Of a DNA stretch of 64,000 nt, positions 10,270 to 18,257 are shown piece after piece. The position numbers and the translations under genes are program-made. The notes under the pieces were generated by a model. The model saw only the letters and a list, made by a program, of their open reading frames with translations, did no database searches and was not told the DNA's origin. Position 1 is the stretch's first letter, and the number at the start of each line of letters is the position of its first letter. The stretch covers positions 220,406-284,405 of the forward strand of contig NZ_CP151800.1 in the NCBI RefSeq assembly GCF_038449125.1. The letters are read 5' to 3'. This stretch comes from Kosakonia sp. BYX6. GTDB lineage: Bacteria > Pseudomonadota > Gammaproteobacteria > Enterobacterales > Enterobacteriaceae.

Positions 10270-10634
10270 GGGTTTTTCTCCAGATTATTCAGCAATTCGT
10301 GAAGCTGCGGCTCTTTCAACGGTTTCGGCAGAAAACCGAGGCCCAGCTCTTCGGCAGCACTTTGCACCGAGTTCTGCACGTTGGCGGTCAGCAACACAAT
10401 ATGGGTATTCGGGTGGTTTTTGCGGATGCGTGCCGCGGCTTCAATCCCGCCGATGCCCGGCATATTGACGTCCAGTAGGATCAGGTACGGCGTGTTCGCG
10501 GCTGCCAGCTCAATCGCTTCTTCACCGGTTCCGGCTTCGTCAATTTTCCAGTCGCTATGCAGGTTCAGTACGTACTGGCGTGAAATCATGCGCGACAGGC
10601 GGCTGTCATCAACAATCAGAATATATCTGGACAT
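10266..10634 (-). CDS. Stand-alone response-regulator receiver (CheY-like)
   Basis: 122-residue single receiver domain with no output domain. The phosphorylation pocket is complete: Asp9/Asp10 (IVDDSRLSRM), phospho-acceptor Asp55 (LLDVNMPG), Thr83 (LLTANV) and Lys104 (LPKPLKE). It is the first gene of a tightly overlapping operon with a CheC-like phosphatase and a PAS-GGDEF cyclase. It probably carries phosphate from an unlinked histidine kinase; no kinase is encoded nearby. It is not chemotaxis CheY itself: the sequence differs and no che genes are nearby. Confidence 0.9.
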   Translation of the reverse strand: MSRYILIVDDSRLSRMISRQYVLNLHSDWKIDEAGTGEEAIELAAANTPYLILLDVNMPGIGGIEAAARIRKNHPNTHIVLLTANVQNSVQSAAEELGLGFLPKPLKEPQLHELLNNLEKNP

Positions 10635-11055
10635 CGTTCATTCTCTTTTTATGGTTCAAAGCCTAAAAATAGAACAATGCATCTCTTCCGGGACCTCTTC
10701 CCTGATACTTTTCTGCACGATGGAGCAATGTTATGCATTTGGCATAGCTCACGGTTTCATCGTTTCCTTTCTGAAATAACGCTCCTGAAATGCACACACG
10801 GTCGGCTACTTTTAGTTAAGTCACCTTATTCATCGGCAGATGTGCGCAAACAATTAGCCTTTAATTTTGTGTGTGACGACAAATACCCAGCAGCAACCAA
10901 TTCTTGTAGTGATTGTGCTCTATGCTTGAGGAATAAAAATAAACGCGCTACGTTTTTCGCGCGCGTTAACGCCAGTGAAAGTGAATGATTTGCTCCAGTA
11001 ACTCAGTATGTCGCTGAGTTAATTCTGCCAACTCCACCGCCACAAGGAATAAAAA
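10635..11055. other. AT-rich intergenic region between divergent accessory units
   Basis: 421 bp without a convincing gene, clearly richer in A+T than its neighbours. It must hold the promoters of both the leftward receiver operon and the rightward two-gene unit. Visible structure: an inverted repeat AACTCAG-N7-CTGAGTT near 10998-11018 and a CG-rich tract CGCGCTACG...CGCGCGCG near 10949-10966. The 103-codon open frame across 10677-10988 has no ribosome-binding site or recognisable protein features. Confidence 0.5.
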
Positions 11056-12018
11056 ATGACTTTGCCTGGAATGAATCCCGAAAGCAGCTTACCGGGGTAT
11101 GACATTGCCCGAATGACCGGTTACGGTGCGTCGGACTTTGATTTTAAAGCCCTCGGCGGCGCAATGGATTGTACCCGTGAGTTCGCCCAGGCAGGAATCA
11201 TTTATGCCGACGGCCCGCAGCGTTACCTCGTGCGACCCAGTAAGCGCCATCCCAACGGGCAAAGCGGCATTGTGACGCATGTGATTGTCACCAAAGCCGA
11301 TGCGCGGCCTTCCAATTCCAGCAACGGCAAAGCCCTGACAGAAGCGGTTTCTTCTACGTCGATGGGTACCGAAATTGCCTCTACCGTACTTTCCTGCGGC
11401 GCGATGATTATCACCGCAGGCGTCATGGTGGCGGGCACCGCCGCAATACCGTTGACCGCAGGCGGCAGCACCGCGCTGGTGGCTATCGGTTATGCCGGTA
11501 CTATCGCGACGGGCCTGCAATGCATCAACGGTATTTATCGCGTGTATGACCTGGTGGAAAACGGCGGTGAAAATGTCGCCTGGCTGGATTCTCAAGAGTG
11601 GTATGTTGCGACGTCAACATCGCTGGACTTGGTTTCGCTCGCCAGCGCCGGTGGCGCGCTGAAAGAAGCGCTGGCGACCTGGAAAGCGATGAAGTCCGTC
11701 TCATCGTTAAAAGCGACGCAGTGGCTGAAAGAGTATCCGCGCCAGGATCGCGCCCGTTTGACCGAGCTGATTATCCGCGCGCAAAACCCCGGCATCAGTA
11801 ACAAAGGGATCAAAGCGGCGATTCGTGCAGGTCTTTATCCGAAGCGCTTCCCTGTTGAGCCGGTTCAACTTGAACTGACCCGCCAGCTTGGGCAAGTGGT
11901 GACCAGCGCGGCGGCCCTGGCCGGTAGCGCCGTCAGCGGCGTGATTGCCGCACCGGGCAACGTGCCGCGCACCGGGCGCTACATCGTGGGCACGATCCAG
12001 TCGCTGGCGGTGATCTAA
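11056..12018 (+). CDS. Uncharacterised protein with glycine-rich membrane-inserting region; possible toxin
   Basis: 320-residue protein that I do not recognise as a named family. There is no signal peptide. Residues about 1-95 are soluble. Residues about 104-165 are a long hydrophobic, glycine/alanine-rich stretch (TEIASTVLSCGAMIITAGV, then AIPLTAGGSTALVAIGYAG) that could form two membrane hairpins. A second Ala-rich hydrophobic patch lies at about 285-303. The stop overlaps the start of a four-span membrane protein by 1 bp (TAATG), so the two are co-translated. A membrane-inserting protein coupled to a small multi-span protein is the layout of pore-forming contact-dependent effectors and their immunity proteins. 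That role is inference: no secretion genes are present here. A GAATAAAAA-type AT-rich leader precedes the start, with AAGGA as ribosome-binding site. Confidence 0.6.
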   Translation: MTLPGMNPESSLPGYDIARMTGYGASDFDFKALGGAMDCTREFAQAGIIYADGPQRYLVRPSKRHPNGQSGIVTHVIVTKADARPSNSSNGKALTEAVSSTSMGTEIASTVLSCGAMIITAGVMVAGTAAIPLTAGGSTALVAIGYAGTIATGLQCINGIYRVYDLVENGGENVAWLDSQEWYVATSTSLDLVSLASAGGALKEALATWKAMKSVSSLKATQWLKEYPRQDRARLTELIIRAQNPGISNKGIKAAIRAGLYPKRFPVEPVQLELTRQLGQVVTSAAALAGSAVSGVIAAPGNVPRTGRYIVGTIQSLAVI

Positions 12019-12608
12019 TGTCCTTTTCCTCCTGGCTTGCCGGGCACGTTTTCTGCGACCTGCTGCAACATGGCCGGGAAATCGAACCCGCGATCGCGCG
12101 TAAAGATGCGAGTTTACTCACCCATTCCACGCCGGAGCTGGAGCGCTATTTCGATAAGCCACCGGCGGAGCTGCCCCGGCAGAACGCGTTTCCGGTGGCG
12201 ATTGTGCTGCTGCTGTTTCTGGTGGCGTTTGTGCTGAATCTGCTGACCGTGCTGCGCCTGTTTTCAGCATTAACACCGCCGATGCACGCGCTGCTGTTTT
12301 TCGCGCCGTCGCTGGTCATGCTGCTGTCGATCATCACGGCCAGCTTCTTCCTGGCGCGCGGTTATAGCCTGGGAATCGCGGGCTTCTACTACCTGTTTAC
12401 TGCTCTGATGGTGTTAACGGTTGCGCAGTTGGTTTTCAACCTGCTTATTCACGGCGGCGCGGCGGCGCCGTTATTGCTGGCCTTCGCGGCGTTATTGGGC
12501 TGTCGACGTGTGCTGAATGGGCGGGGATTTGTGCTGTTTTCGCTGTATTGCCGTACGCAGCGGATTGCAAAAGTGGCGAGAGAGGTGAGGTTACGTTCGC
12601 GTGGCTGA
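12018..12608 (+). CDS. Small inner-membrane protein, possible immunity partner
   Basis: 196-residue predicted inner-membrane protein. Four hydrophobic spans are visible: about 60-82 (VAIVLLLFLVAFVLNLLTV), 90-112, 116-140 and 144-163. A soluble N-terminal part of about 55 residues and a basic C-terminal tail (CRTQRIAKVAREVRLRSRG) complete it. It is translationally coupled to the upstream 320-residue protein. No family assignment can be made. If the upstream protein attacks membranes, this one is placed to neutralise it, by analogy with the multi-span immunity proteins of pore-forming bacteriocins and type VI effectors. A transport or envelope function for the pair cannot be excluded. Confidence 0.6.
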   Translation: MSFSSWLAGHVFCDLLQHGREIEPAIARKDASLLTHSTPELERYFDKPPAELPRQNAFPVAIVLLLFLVAFVLNLLTVLRLFSALTPPMHALLFFAPSLVMLLSIITASFFLARGYSLGIAGFYYLFTALMVLTVAQLVFNLLIHGGAAAPLLLAFAALLGCRRVLNGRGFVLFSLYCRTQRIAKVAREVRLRSRG

Positions 12609-12619
12609 ACCTGAAAATG

Positions 12620-12645
12620 TAAACCCCCGGTATCGGGGGTTATTC
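12620..12645. terminator. Intrinsic terminator between convergent genes
   Basis: Perfect 8-bp stem AACCCCCG-GTAT-CGGGGGTT at 12622-12641, followed by TATTCTTCTT. It separates the two-gene accessory unit (rightward) from yiaG (leftward) and could serve both. Confidence 0.7.
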
Positions 12646-12661
12646 TTCTTATCCAACAAAT

Positions 12662-12955
12662 TCATTCAATCAACTGTCTACTGAGCGTCGGGTTCGCGTG
12701 AATCAAGCGCATCAGTTTCATTTCGGTGGCGGTGGGTTTTATACGTTGTGATTCCCACTCATGCACCATTGATACCGAGACGCCCATCGCACGCGCGAAG
12801 TCATCAATTTTCAGCCCGGTTCCACGTCGCAATAATTCAAAGTCATTAAGGGCATTCGTCTTTTTGCTTAGAGTTACCGTCTGCGTAACATCTTCCTTGA
12901 AAACAATCTGTTCCAAACTGCTCAGCAGCTCAAACATAGGATCTTTATATTCCAT
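12662..12955 (-). CDS. yiaG: XRE-family HTH regulator YiaG
   Basis: 97-residue DNA-binding protein, nearly identical in layout to E. coli YiaG (96 residues): it starts MEYKDPMFELLSSLEQIVFK and has the helix-turn-helix GLKIDDFARAMGVSVSMVHEWES and C-terminus KLMRLIHANPTLSRQLIE. The fold resembles HigA/MqsA-type antitoxins, but no toxin gene is adjacent, and the E. coli homologue is also solitary. Targets are unknown. It is divergent from yiaF, as in E. coli. Confidence 0.93.
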   Translation of the reverse strand: MEYKDPMFELLSSLEQIVFKEDVTQTVTLSKKTNALNDFELLRRGTGLKIDDFARAMGVSVSMVHEWESQRIKPTATEMKLMRLIHANPTLSRQLIE

Positions 12956-13344
12956 TGAGAACTCCTCGTAAAATCACACAGCGGGATCGTGATACAGCTC
13001 GTTAAGAATAGTCGGGAAAAAACCTGGCGTGGGATGGCGGTCGTGAGAAATTCTGCCACTACGGCCATTTGTTGAGCATTCAATGCAGCTTTATGCGCTT
13101 TTTTGCCGCGTAATTGATTGATTATTCACACTCTCTTTTTTCTCAGATAATTTTTGTAAATCATCTGCAAAAATTTGGATTAGGAATAATCCGTACCGCT
13201 TCGCGGAAAATATCATGCCAGGTCGGAATTGCCCGCTTATGAATGCAATGAAGGGGTATCTTGCGACGCGGACCTGGACTATCCTTGTGAGCGTCAGGCA
13301 CACGTGTGCCGAGAAGCGCTTTTATGGGTGAAAGGAGTAATAAA
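12956..13344. other. Divergent promoter region yiaG / yiaF
   Basis: 389 bp with no supported gene. It is AT-rich in the middle (13110-13190). Minor dyads are visible: GGATT-AGGAAT-AATCC and CCGC-TT-CGCGG near 13176-13207. Open frames here (for example the 70-codon one on the minus strand) have no homologous features or ribosome-binding site. It must carry the promoters of both flanking genes. Confidence 0.45.
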
Positions 13345-14058
13345 ATGGCGACAGGAAAGTCCTGCTCTCGCTGGTTTGCGTCTGTTGCGGCGTTATTAAT
13401 GGTAGTTAGCCTGAGTGGGTGTTTTGACAAAGAAGGCGATCAGCGCAAAGCGTTTATCGATTTCCTGCAGAATACGGCGATGCGCAGTAGCGAACGTTTG
13501 CCGGCTTTGACGGCGGATCAGAAGAAACAGTTTGGCCCGTTTGTCTCTGATTACGCAGTGATTTATGGCTATTCCCAGCAGGTTAACCAGGCGATGGACT
13601 CCGGTCTGCGTCCGGTGGTGGACAGCGTTAACGCTATCCGCGTACCCCAGGATTATATGACGCAGCGTGAACCGCTTCGCCAGGCCAATGGTTCCCTTGG
13701 TGTGCTGAGCCAGCAACTGCAAAACGCGAAAATGCAGGCCGACGCCTCGCATGCCGCGCTGAAACAGGCCGACGATCTGAAGCCGGTTTACGACCAGGTG
13801 TTTACCAAAGTGGTGACCAACCCGGCTAGCGCCCTGCAACCGCTGATTCCGGCGGCGCAGATTTTCACTCAGCAACTGGTGCAGGTCGGCGACTTTATCG
13901 CCCAGCAGGATACGCAGGTGAGCTTTGTCGCCAACGGTATTCAGTTCCCGACTTCCCAGCAGGCCAGCCAATACAACGCGTTGATTGGGCCGCTGGCGGC
14001 GCAGCATCAGGCGTTCAATCAGGCCTGGACCGCAACCGTCTCCGCCACACAGCAGTAA
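13345..14058 (+). CDS. yiaF: YiaF, DUF3053-type lipoprotein
   Basis: 237-residue predicted lipoprotein that matches E. coli YiaF (about 236 residues) throughout. The signal peptide is MATGKSCSRWFASVAALLMVVSLSGCF with lipobox LSGC. The mature part is helical and Gln/Ala-rich, ending in QHQAFNQAWTATVSATQQ. The start chosen is the ATG preceded by AAAGGAG, the same residue as in E. coli. An upstream in-frame ATG at 13306 lacks such a site. Function is unknown. Confidence 0.92.
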   Translation: MATGKSCSRWFASVAALLMVVSLSGCFDKEGDQRKAFIDFLQNTAMRSSERLPALTADQKKQFGPFVSDYAVIYGYSQQVNQAMDSGLRPVVDSVNAIRVPQDYMTQREPLRQANGSLGVLSQQLQNAKMQADASHAALKQADDLKPVYDQVFTKVVTNPASALQPLIPAAQIFTQQLVQVGDFIAQQDTQVSFVANGIQFPTSQQASQYNALIGPLAAQHQAFNQAWTATVSATQQ

Positions 14059-14070
14059 TTCGGCGCGAGC

Positions 14071-14104
14071 AAAAAAAAAGAGGCGATAGATTCGCCTCTT
14101 TTTT
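14071..14104. terminator. Bidirectional terminator between yiaF and ghrB
   Basis: A-run, then stem GAGGCGA-TAGAT-TCGCCTC, then six T. It is symmetrical (A-run and T-run), so it can terminate both yiaF and the leftward kgu-ghrB operon. Confidence 0.92.
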
Positions 14105-14117
14105 ATTTGCGCGTTGG

Positions 14118-15092
14118 TTAGCGCGCGGCTTGCGGATTCACGCAGTTCTTCTCCACCTTCCCGTTCAACGCATCAATCAGGTTATCGACCGCGCAGGCCG
14201 ACATGTTGTAGCGCGTTTCATGGGTGGCGGAACCGATATGCGGCAGGGCGACCACATTGGGCAGCGACAGCAGCGGCGAATCGATGGGCAGCGGTTCTTT
14301 TTCAAACACATCCAGCCCGGCGGCGTGGATCTCGCCATTTTGCAGGGCTGCTATCAGCGCGGCTTCATCAACCACCTGACCGCGCCCGGCGTTAATGAAG
14401 ATGGCGGATTTTTTCATTAGCTCAAACTGTTTTTGACCGATCAGATGATGCGTCTCTTCGGTGAGCGGCAGCACCAGGCACACGAAATCGGACTCTTTGA
14501 GCAGCGTCTCCAACTCGCAGTAGCGCGCCTGGAAGCGCTCTTCCGCTTCGGCGTGATGGCGGCGCGCGTTGTAGAGAATCGGCATGCCAAAACCGAAATG
14601 CGCGCGTTGCGCCAGCGCCAGACCAATGCGCCCCATCCCGACGATCCCCAGCGTTTTATGGTGCACGTCGATGCCGAACCAGTCCGCGCCAATGCTGGAC
14701 GTCCACTCGCCCACTTTCACGCGCTCGGCCACTTCCACCACGCGGCGCGCGCTGCTCAGCACCAGTGCCATAATGGTATCGGCGACGGTTTCCGTCAGCA
14801 CCGTTGGCGTATGCATCAGGAGAATGTTGCGGGCATTCAGTGCATCCACATCAAAATTGTCATAGCCCACTGAAATGGTCGACGCGGCGCGCAGTTGCGG
14901 CATTTTCTCCAGCAATGGCGCATGGACGTTCTGGCTGGAACCCAGCAGGCCCTGTGCGTTGGCAAAGGCGTCAGCGTGTTGTTGCACCGTTTCGGGTTTC
15001 AGGTCCGGTACGCGAGTAACGGTAAAGTGCGATTCCAGACGTTGCATCAGATCATCAGGCAAGGCTTTGTACAAGATTATGGACGGCTTCAT
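14118..15092 (-). CDS. ghrB: Glyoxylate/hydroxypyruvate/2-ketogluconate reductase B
   Basis: 324-residue NAD(P)H-dependent D-2-hydroxyacid dehydrogenase, same length as E. coli GhrB (YiaE), which reduces 2-ketogluconate, hydroxypyruvate and glyoxylate. The Rossmann motif [21 protein letters not shown] and the catalytic Arg/Glu/His set ([30 protein letters not shown]) are present. The start overlaps the stop of the upstream transporter by 4 bp, so here it is the last gene of a 2-ketogluconate operon. In E. coli it stands without such genes. In Pseudomonas the equivalent slot is KguD, which reduces 2-keto-6-phosphogluconate; GhrB may do this job here (inference). Confidence 0.93.
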   Translation of the reverse strand: MKPSIILYKALPDDLMQRLESHFTVTRVPDLKPETVQQHADAFANAQGLLGSSQNVHAPLLEKMPQLRAASTISVGYDNFDVDALNARNILLMHTPTVLTETVADTIMALVLSSARRVVEVAERVKVGEWTSSIGADWFGIDVHHKTLGIVGMGRIGLALAQRAHFGFGMPILYNARRHHAEAEERFQARYCELETLLKESDFVCLVLPLTEETHHLIGQKQFELMKKSAIFINAGRGQVVDEAALIAALQNGEIHAAGLDVFEKEPLPIDSPLLSLPNVVALPHIGSATHETRYNMSACAVDNLIDALNGKVEKNCVNPQAAR

Positions 15093-16381
15093 GCGGTTCT
15101 CCCTCGTGATGGTGCGCCTGCCGGACGTTGCTTATTGTTAGCAGGCTTAACAATTAAAGTAAGCCATACGGAGGCGAATAGCGCCACCCCCATAAAAATG
15201 TACGACGCGGATGGGCTGCCGGTCGCACCGTTCAAATAACCGACAAACCACGAGCCGCAGAAGGAACCGAGCGCGCCCATACTGTTGATTAACGCCATCG
15301 CGCCACCGGCGACATTACGCGGCAGCATCTCCGGGATAATGGCGAAGAACGGGCCATACGGTGCGTACATCGCCGCACCCGCGATCACCAAAAGTGTGTA
15401 GGAAGCCCAGAAATGGTTGGCACCCACCGCCCACGAGCCGATAAAGGCGAAGGCGCCAATCAGCAGCAGCGGCCAGACAAACAGTTTGCGGTTTTGCAGC
15501 TTATCCGAGGCCCAGGACGCAAGGATCATCGCCAGTGTCGCCGCCAGGTAAGGTACCGAAGAGAGCCAGCCCACTTCGACCATGCCGAGGTTTTCACCGC
15601 CGCTGCGAATAATCGACGGCAGCCACAGCACGAAGCCATACACACCGATGCTCCAGGCGAAATATTGCAGACAGAGCAGCACCACATTGCGCGAGCGGAA
15701 CGCTTCGCTGTAATTGCGCACCGCTTTAATGCCTTGCTGCTCTTTATCGAGCTGCGCTTGCAGCGCGGTTTTTTCACTCTCAGACAGCCATTTCACCTGC
15801 GTCGGTTTATCTTTTACCAGCACCCACCAGCAAAATGCCCAGATAACCGCCGGAATCCCTTCAAAAATAAACATTTCGCGCCAGCCGAAAGACTGGATCA
15901 AATAGCCTGACACCACCGACATCCACAGCACCGTGACCGGGTTACCGAGGATGAGAAACGTGTTGGCGCGCGAGCGTTCCGATTTAGTAAACCAGTTGCT
16001 GATGTAAATCAGCATCGCGGGCATCACCGCCGCTTCTACCACGCCGAGGATAAAACGGATGGCGGCAAGCATTGGGATATTACTGACCATACCGGTTAGC
16101 GAGGCGCAAGCACCCCACAAAATCAGGCAGATAAAGATCAGTTTGCGCACGCTGCGCCGCTCGGCGTACACCGCGCCGGGGATCTGGAAGAAGAAGTAGC
16201 CGAGGAAAAACAGCGCGCCCAACAGCGAAGAGACACCTTTGGTGATGCCTAAATCGTCGTTAATTCCGGCGGCGGAGGCGAAGCTAAAGTTCGCCCGGTC
16301 GAGGTAGGCCAGACTGTAGGTAATAAACACAATCGGCATGATATAGAGCCAGCGTTTGGCTGAGTTTGTGGCGTTGCTCAT
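15089..16381 (-). CDS. kguT: MFS transporter, 2-ketogluconate uptake (KguT-like)
   Basis: 430-residue inner-membrane permease of the anion:cation symporter branch of the major facilitator superfamily, with about 12 spans. The typical start [20 protein letters not shown] and the loop [19 protein letters not shown] are seen, plus the [19 protein letters not shown] motif of the second half. Its position between a 2-ketogluconate-type kinase and a 2-ketogluconate reductase makes 2-ketogluconate the likely substrate. The sequence family alone would only say sugar-acid/anion symporter. It is preceded by a 78-bp gap after kguK and overlaps ghrB by 4 bp. Confidence 0.85.
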   Translation of the reverse strand: MSNATNSAKRWLYIMPIVFITYSLAYLDRANFSFASAAGINDDLGITKGVSSLLGALFFLGYFFFQIPGAVYAERRSVRKLIFICLILWGACASLTGMVSNIPMLAAIRFILGVVEAAVMPAMLIYISNWFTKSERSRANTFLILGNPVTVLWMSVVSGYLIQSFGWREMFIFEGIPAVIWAFCWWVLVKDKPTQVKWLSESEKTALQAQLDKEQQGIKAVRNYSEAFRSRNVVLLCLQYFAWSIGVYGFVLWLPSIIRSGGENLGMVEVGWLSSVPYLAATLAMILASWASDKLQNRKLFVWPLLLIGAFAFIGSWAVGANHFWASYTLLVIAGAAMYAPYGPFFAIIPEMLPRNVAGGAMALINSMGALGSFCGSWFVGYLNGATGSPSASYIFMGVALFASVWLTLIVKPANNKQRPAGAPSRGRTA

Positions 16382-16459
16382 AAGGTTGCCTCTATGGTTG
16401 AGGTTATCTGCCGCCTGTCTGTAGGGTACAGCGCGGTTTCTGTTTTCGTGAACGCGGGG

Positions 16460-17401
16460 TTACAGCGACCCCAGCTGTGCACGGGTTGGCAATCCTTCGC
16501 TGTCGCCTGGCACCTGAATTGCCAGTGCACCGATAGCGTTTCCGCGTCGCACGGCGTCGGATAACGTTTTTCCTTCCAACAGGGCACTGAGTACCCCCAC
16601 GGCGAAGCCATCTCCGGCGCCCACCGTATCCACCACGTTCTGGACGATGACGGGCGCAACCGCACCCTGTTCGCCGCTGGCGGTTTTAAACCACGCGCCA
16701 TCGGCACCTGTTTTGATCACCACTGCTTTCACACCGCGTTGCAGATAAAAATCAGCAATGCCTTCCGGCGTTTGCTCACCGGTGAGGATCACGCCCTCTT
16801 TCAACCCTGGCAGAACCCAGTCGGCCTGGAAGGCGAGGCGGTTGAGTTTTTCCACCATCTCCTCTTCGCTTTTCCACAGCACCGGGCGCAGGTTCGGGTC
16901 AAAAGAGAGGGTTTTGCCCTGCGCTTTCATCGCTTTCGCGGCATGTTCCAGCAAGGCGTAAGAGGTGGGCGATAACGCCGCCGCCACACCGCTCATGTGC
17001 AGATGGCGCGCGTCGTTAAACATCGCAGCATTAAAATCTTCCGGCGAAAGATGGCTGGCGGCCGAGTTTTTACGGAAGTATTCCACGATGGGATCGGTTC
17101 CATCATCAGCTTTTGATTTGAGCTGAAAGCCGGTTGCATAACGTTTATCGATCGTGACACCGGCGGTATCGATACCCTCTTTGCGCAGCGTATCGAGGAT
17201 AAACCGGCCAAAGCTGTCATCACCGACGCGGCTTACCCAACTCACGTTGAAACCCAAACGCGCCAGCCCGGTCGCGACATTCAGTTCGGCGCCAGCAGCG
17301 CGTTTAATAAAGTGCCCGGCATCGGCCAGGTCACCGGTTTCCGTGGCGACAAACATCGCCATCGCTTCGCCAATGGTGATGACATCCAGCGGGTTATGCA
17401 T
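16460..17401 (-). CDS. kguK: 2-ketogluconate kinase (PfkB family)
   Basis: 313-residue ribokinase/PfkB-family sugar kinase. It starts PLDVITIGEAMAMFVATETG, has the sugar-binding GAELNVATGLARLG segment and the C-terminal catalytic motif DTVGAGDGFAVGVLSALLEG, where the second Asp is the base. The context (epimerase-like protein, transporter, 2-ketogluconate reductase, PtxS-like repressor) matches the Pseudomonas kgu cluster, so phosphorylation of 2-ketogluconate is the best call. A 2-keto-3-deoxygluconate kinase role is less likely because kdgK itself is present at 55.4 kb. The start overlaps the upstream gene by 8 bp. Confidence 0.86.
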   Translation of the reverse strand: MHNPLDVITIGEAMAMFVATETGDLADAGHFIKRAAGAELNVATGLARLGFNVSWVSRVGDDSFGRFILDTLRKEGIDTAGVTIDKRYATGFQLKSKADDGTDPIVEYFRKNSAASHLSPEDFNAAMFNDARHLHMSGVAAALSPTSYALLEHAAKAMKAQGKTLSFDPNLRPVLWKSEEEMVEKLNRLAFQADWVLPGLKEGVILTGEQTPEGIADFYLQRGVKAVVIKTGADGAWFKTASGEQGAVAPVIVQNVVDTVGAGDGFAVGVLSALLEGKTLSDAVRRGNAIGALAIQVPGDSEGLPTRAQLGSL

Positions 17402-18155
17402 GGCGTGGCTCCTTGCGTAACAACGTAATGTAATGACGGGTGACGGCGGTTAAGTCGTCGCCTTCCAGCGGGAATTCAATGCCGCGCGGCACGTCGGCGG
17501 GCAGGCTTTCAAGCAGCGCCAGCCAGCGGGCATCGCTGTGATCCGGCGGTACGGCGCGGTGGTTTTCACCTTCGCAAGCCACCGCCTTGACATGAATATA
17601 GCTAACGGCTGGCGCTAACTGGCGCGCGGCCTCTTCCGGCGTGTCGCCCACCCACAACCAGTTGCCGGTATCAAACGTCAGGGTGATTGGCAGGGAAAGC
17701 GTGTGGCAGGCGGCGTTGAAACGCAGCATCGGCGCGAGTTTGCCGCACTCGGTTTGATCGTTTTCCACCACCAGCGGCACGTCGCTTGCCGCCAGCCAGC
17801 CGCGCAGGGTTTCCAGCACGGCGTTATCACGGAAATGGCCGAGGGACACTTTCAGCCACAGAGCGTTGAGTGCGCGGGCTTCTTCCAGCAGGGCGGGCAA
17901 GCGCGGGTTCAGCGTGCCATCGGGCAGGCACAGCGGTTCGGGTGCGGAATAACAGGCTTGCAGATTGTGCATATCAATAGCGAAAGCCAGCGACGGTAAA
18001 CGCGCTAACGCTTCGTCACTCAGCAGCTCGCGGCGGATTTCAACGCCGTCGGCACCGGCTTCGGCAATGATCGGCAGCGTGGCGACTTGGCCGCCCAGCG
18101 CCTGAATTTGGTCGCGGCCATACGCGGCGGTAACAACAATGATTTTTCTTGGCAT
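17394..18155 (-). CDS. kguE: Sugar phosphate isomerase/epimerase-like protein (KguE-like)
   Basis: 253-residue TIM-barrel protein of the xylose isomerase-like family. Candidate metal and catalytic residues lie in EAGADGVEIRRELL, VENDQTECG, ITLTFDTGNWLWVGD and ISYIHVKAV-type strand ends. It is the first gene of the kgu operon, placed as KguE is in Pseudomonas, where its exact reaction is not settled. A palindromic operator lies 41 bp upstream of the start. The gene shares 8 bp with kguK. Confidence 0.82.
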   Translation of the reverse strand: MPRKIIVVTAAYGRDQIQALGGQVATLPIIAEAGADGVEIRRELLSDEALARLPSLAFAIDMHNLQACYSAPEPLCLPDGTLNPRLPALLEEARALNALWLKVSLGHFRDNAVLETLRGWLAASDVPLVVENDQTECGKLAPMLRFNAACHTLSLPITLTFDTGNWLWVGDTPEEAARQLAPAVSYIHVKAVACEGENHRAVPPDHSDARWLALLESLPADVPRGIEFPLEGDDLTAVTRHYITLLRKEPRHA

Positions 18156-18195
18156 AGTCCGGTTCTCACGCGATAACTCTGCCCTTAACGCTAGA

Positions 18196-18209
18196 TGGAA
18201 CCGGTTCCA
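18196..18209. promoter_or_regulatory. PtxS-type operator upstream of kguE
   Basis: A perfect 14-bp palindrome TGGAACCGGTTCCA. It differs only by symmetric substitutions from the published Pseudomonas PtxS site TGAAACCGGTTTCA. It lies between kguE and ptxS, just downstream of a weak leftward promoter-like pair on the minus strand (ATGACG, then TAAACT near 18217-18222), where a bound repressor would block initiation. Confidence 0.78.
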
Positions 18210-18257
18210 AAGAAAAGTTTAGCGTATGGAATTTATGATCGTCATCACGAAGGTTGT

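Noticed and set aside
10677-10988. 103-codon open frame in the AT-rich gap
   Set aside because: No ribosome-binding site or recognisable motif; cysteine- and asparagine-rich composition typical of intergenic DNA.
13091-13303. Toxin partner for the YiaG HTH protein
   Set aside because: The 70-codon frame shows no RelE/HigB features and no ribosome-binding site; YiaG is solitary in E. coli too.
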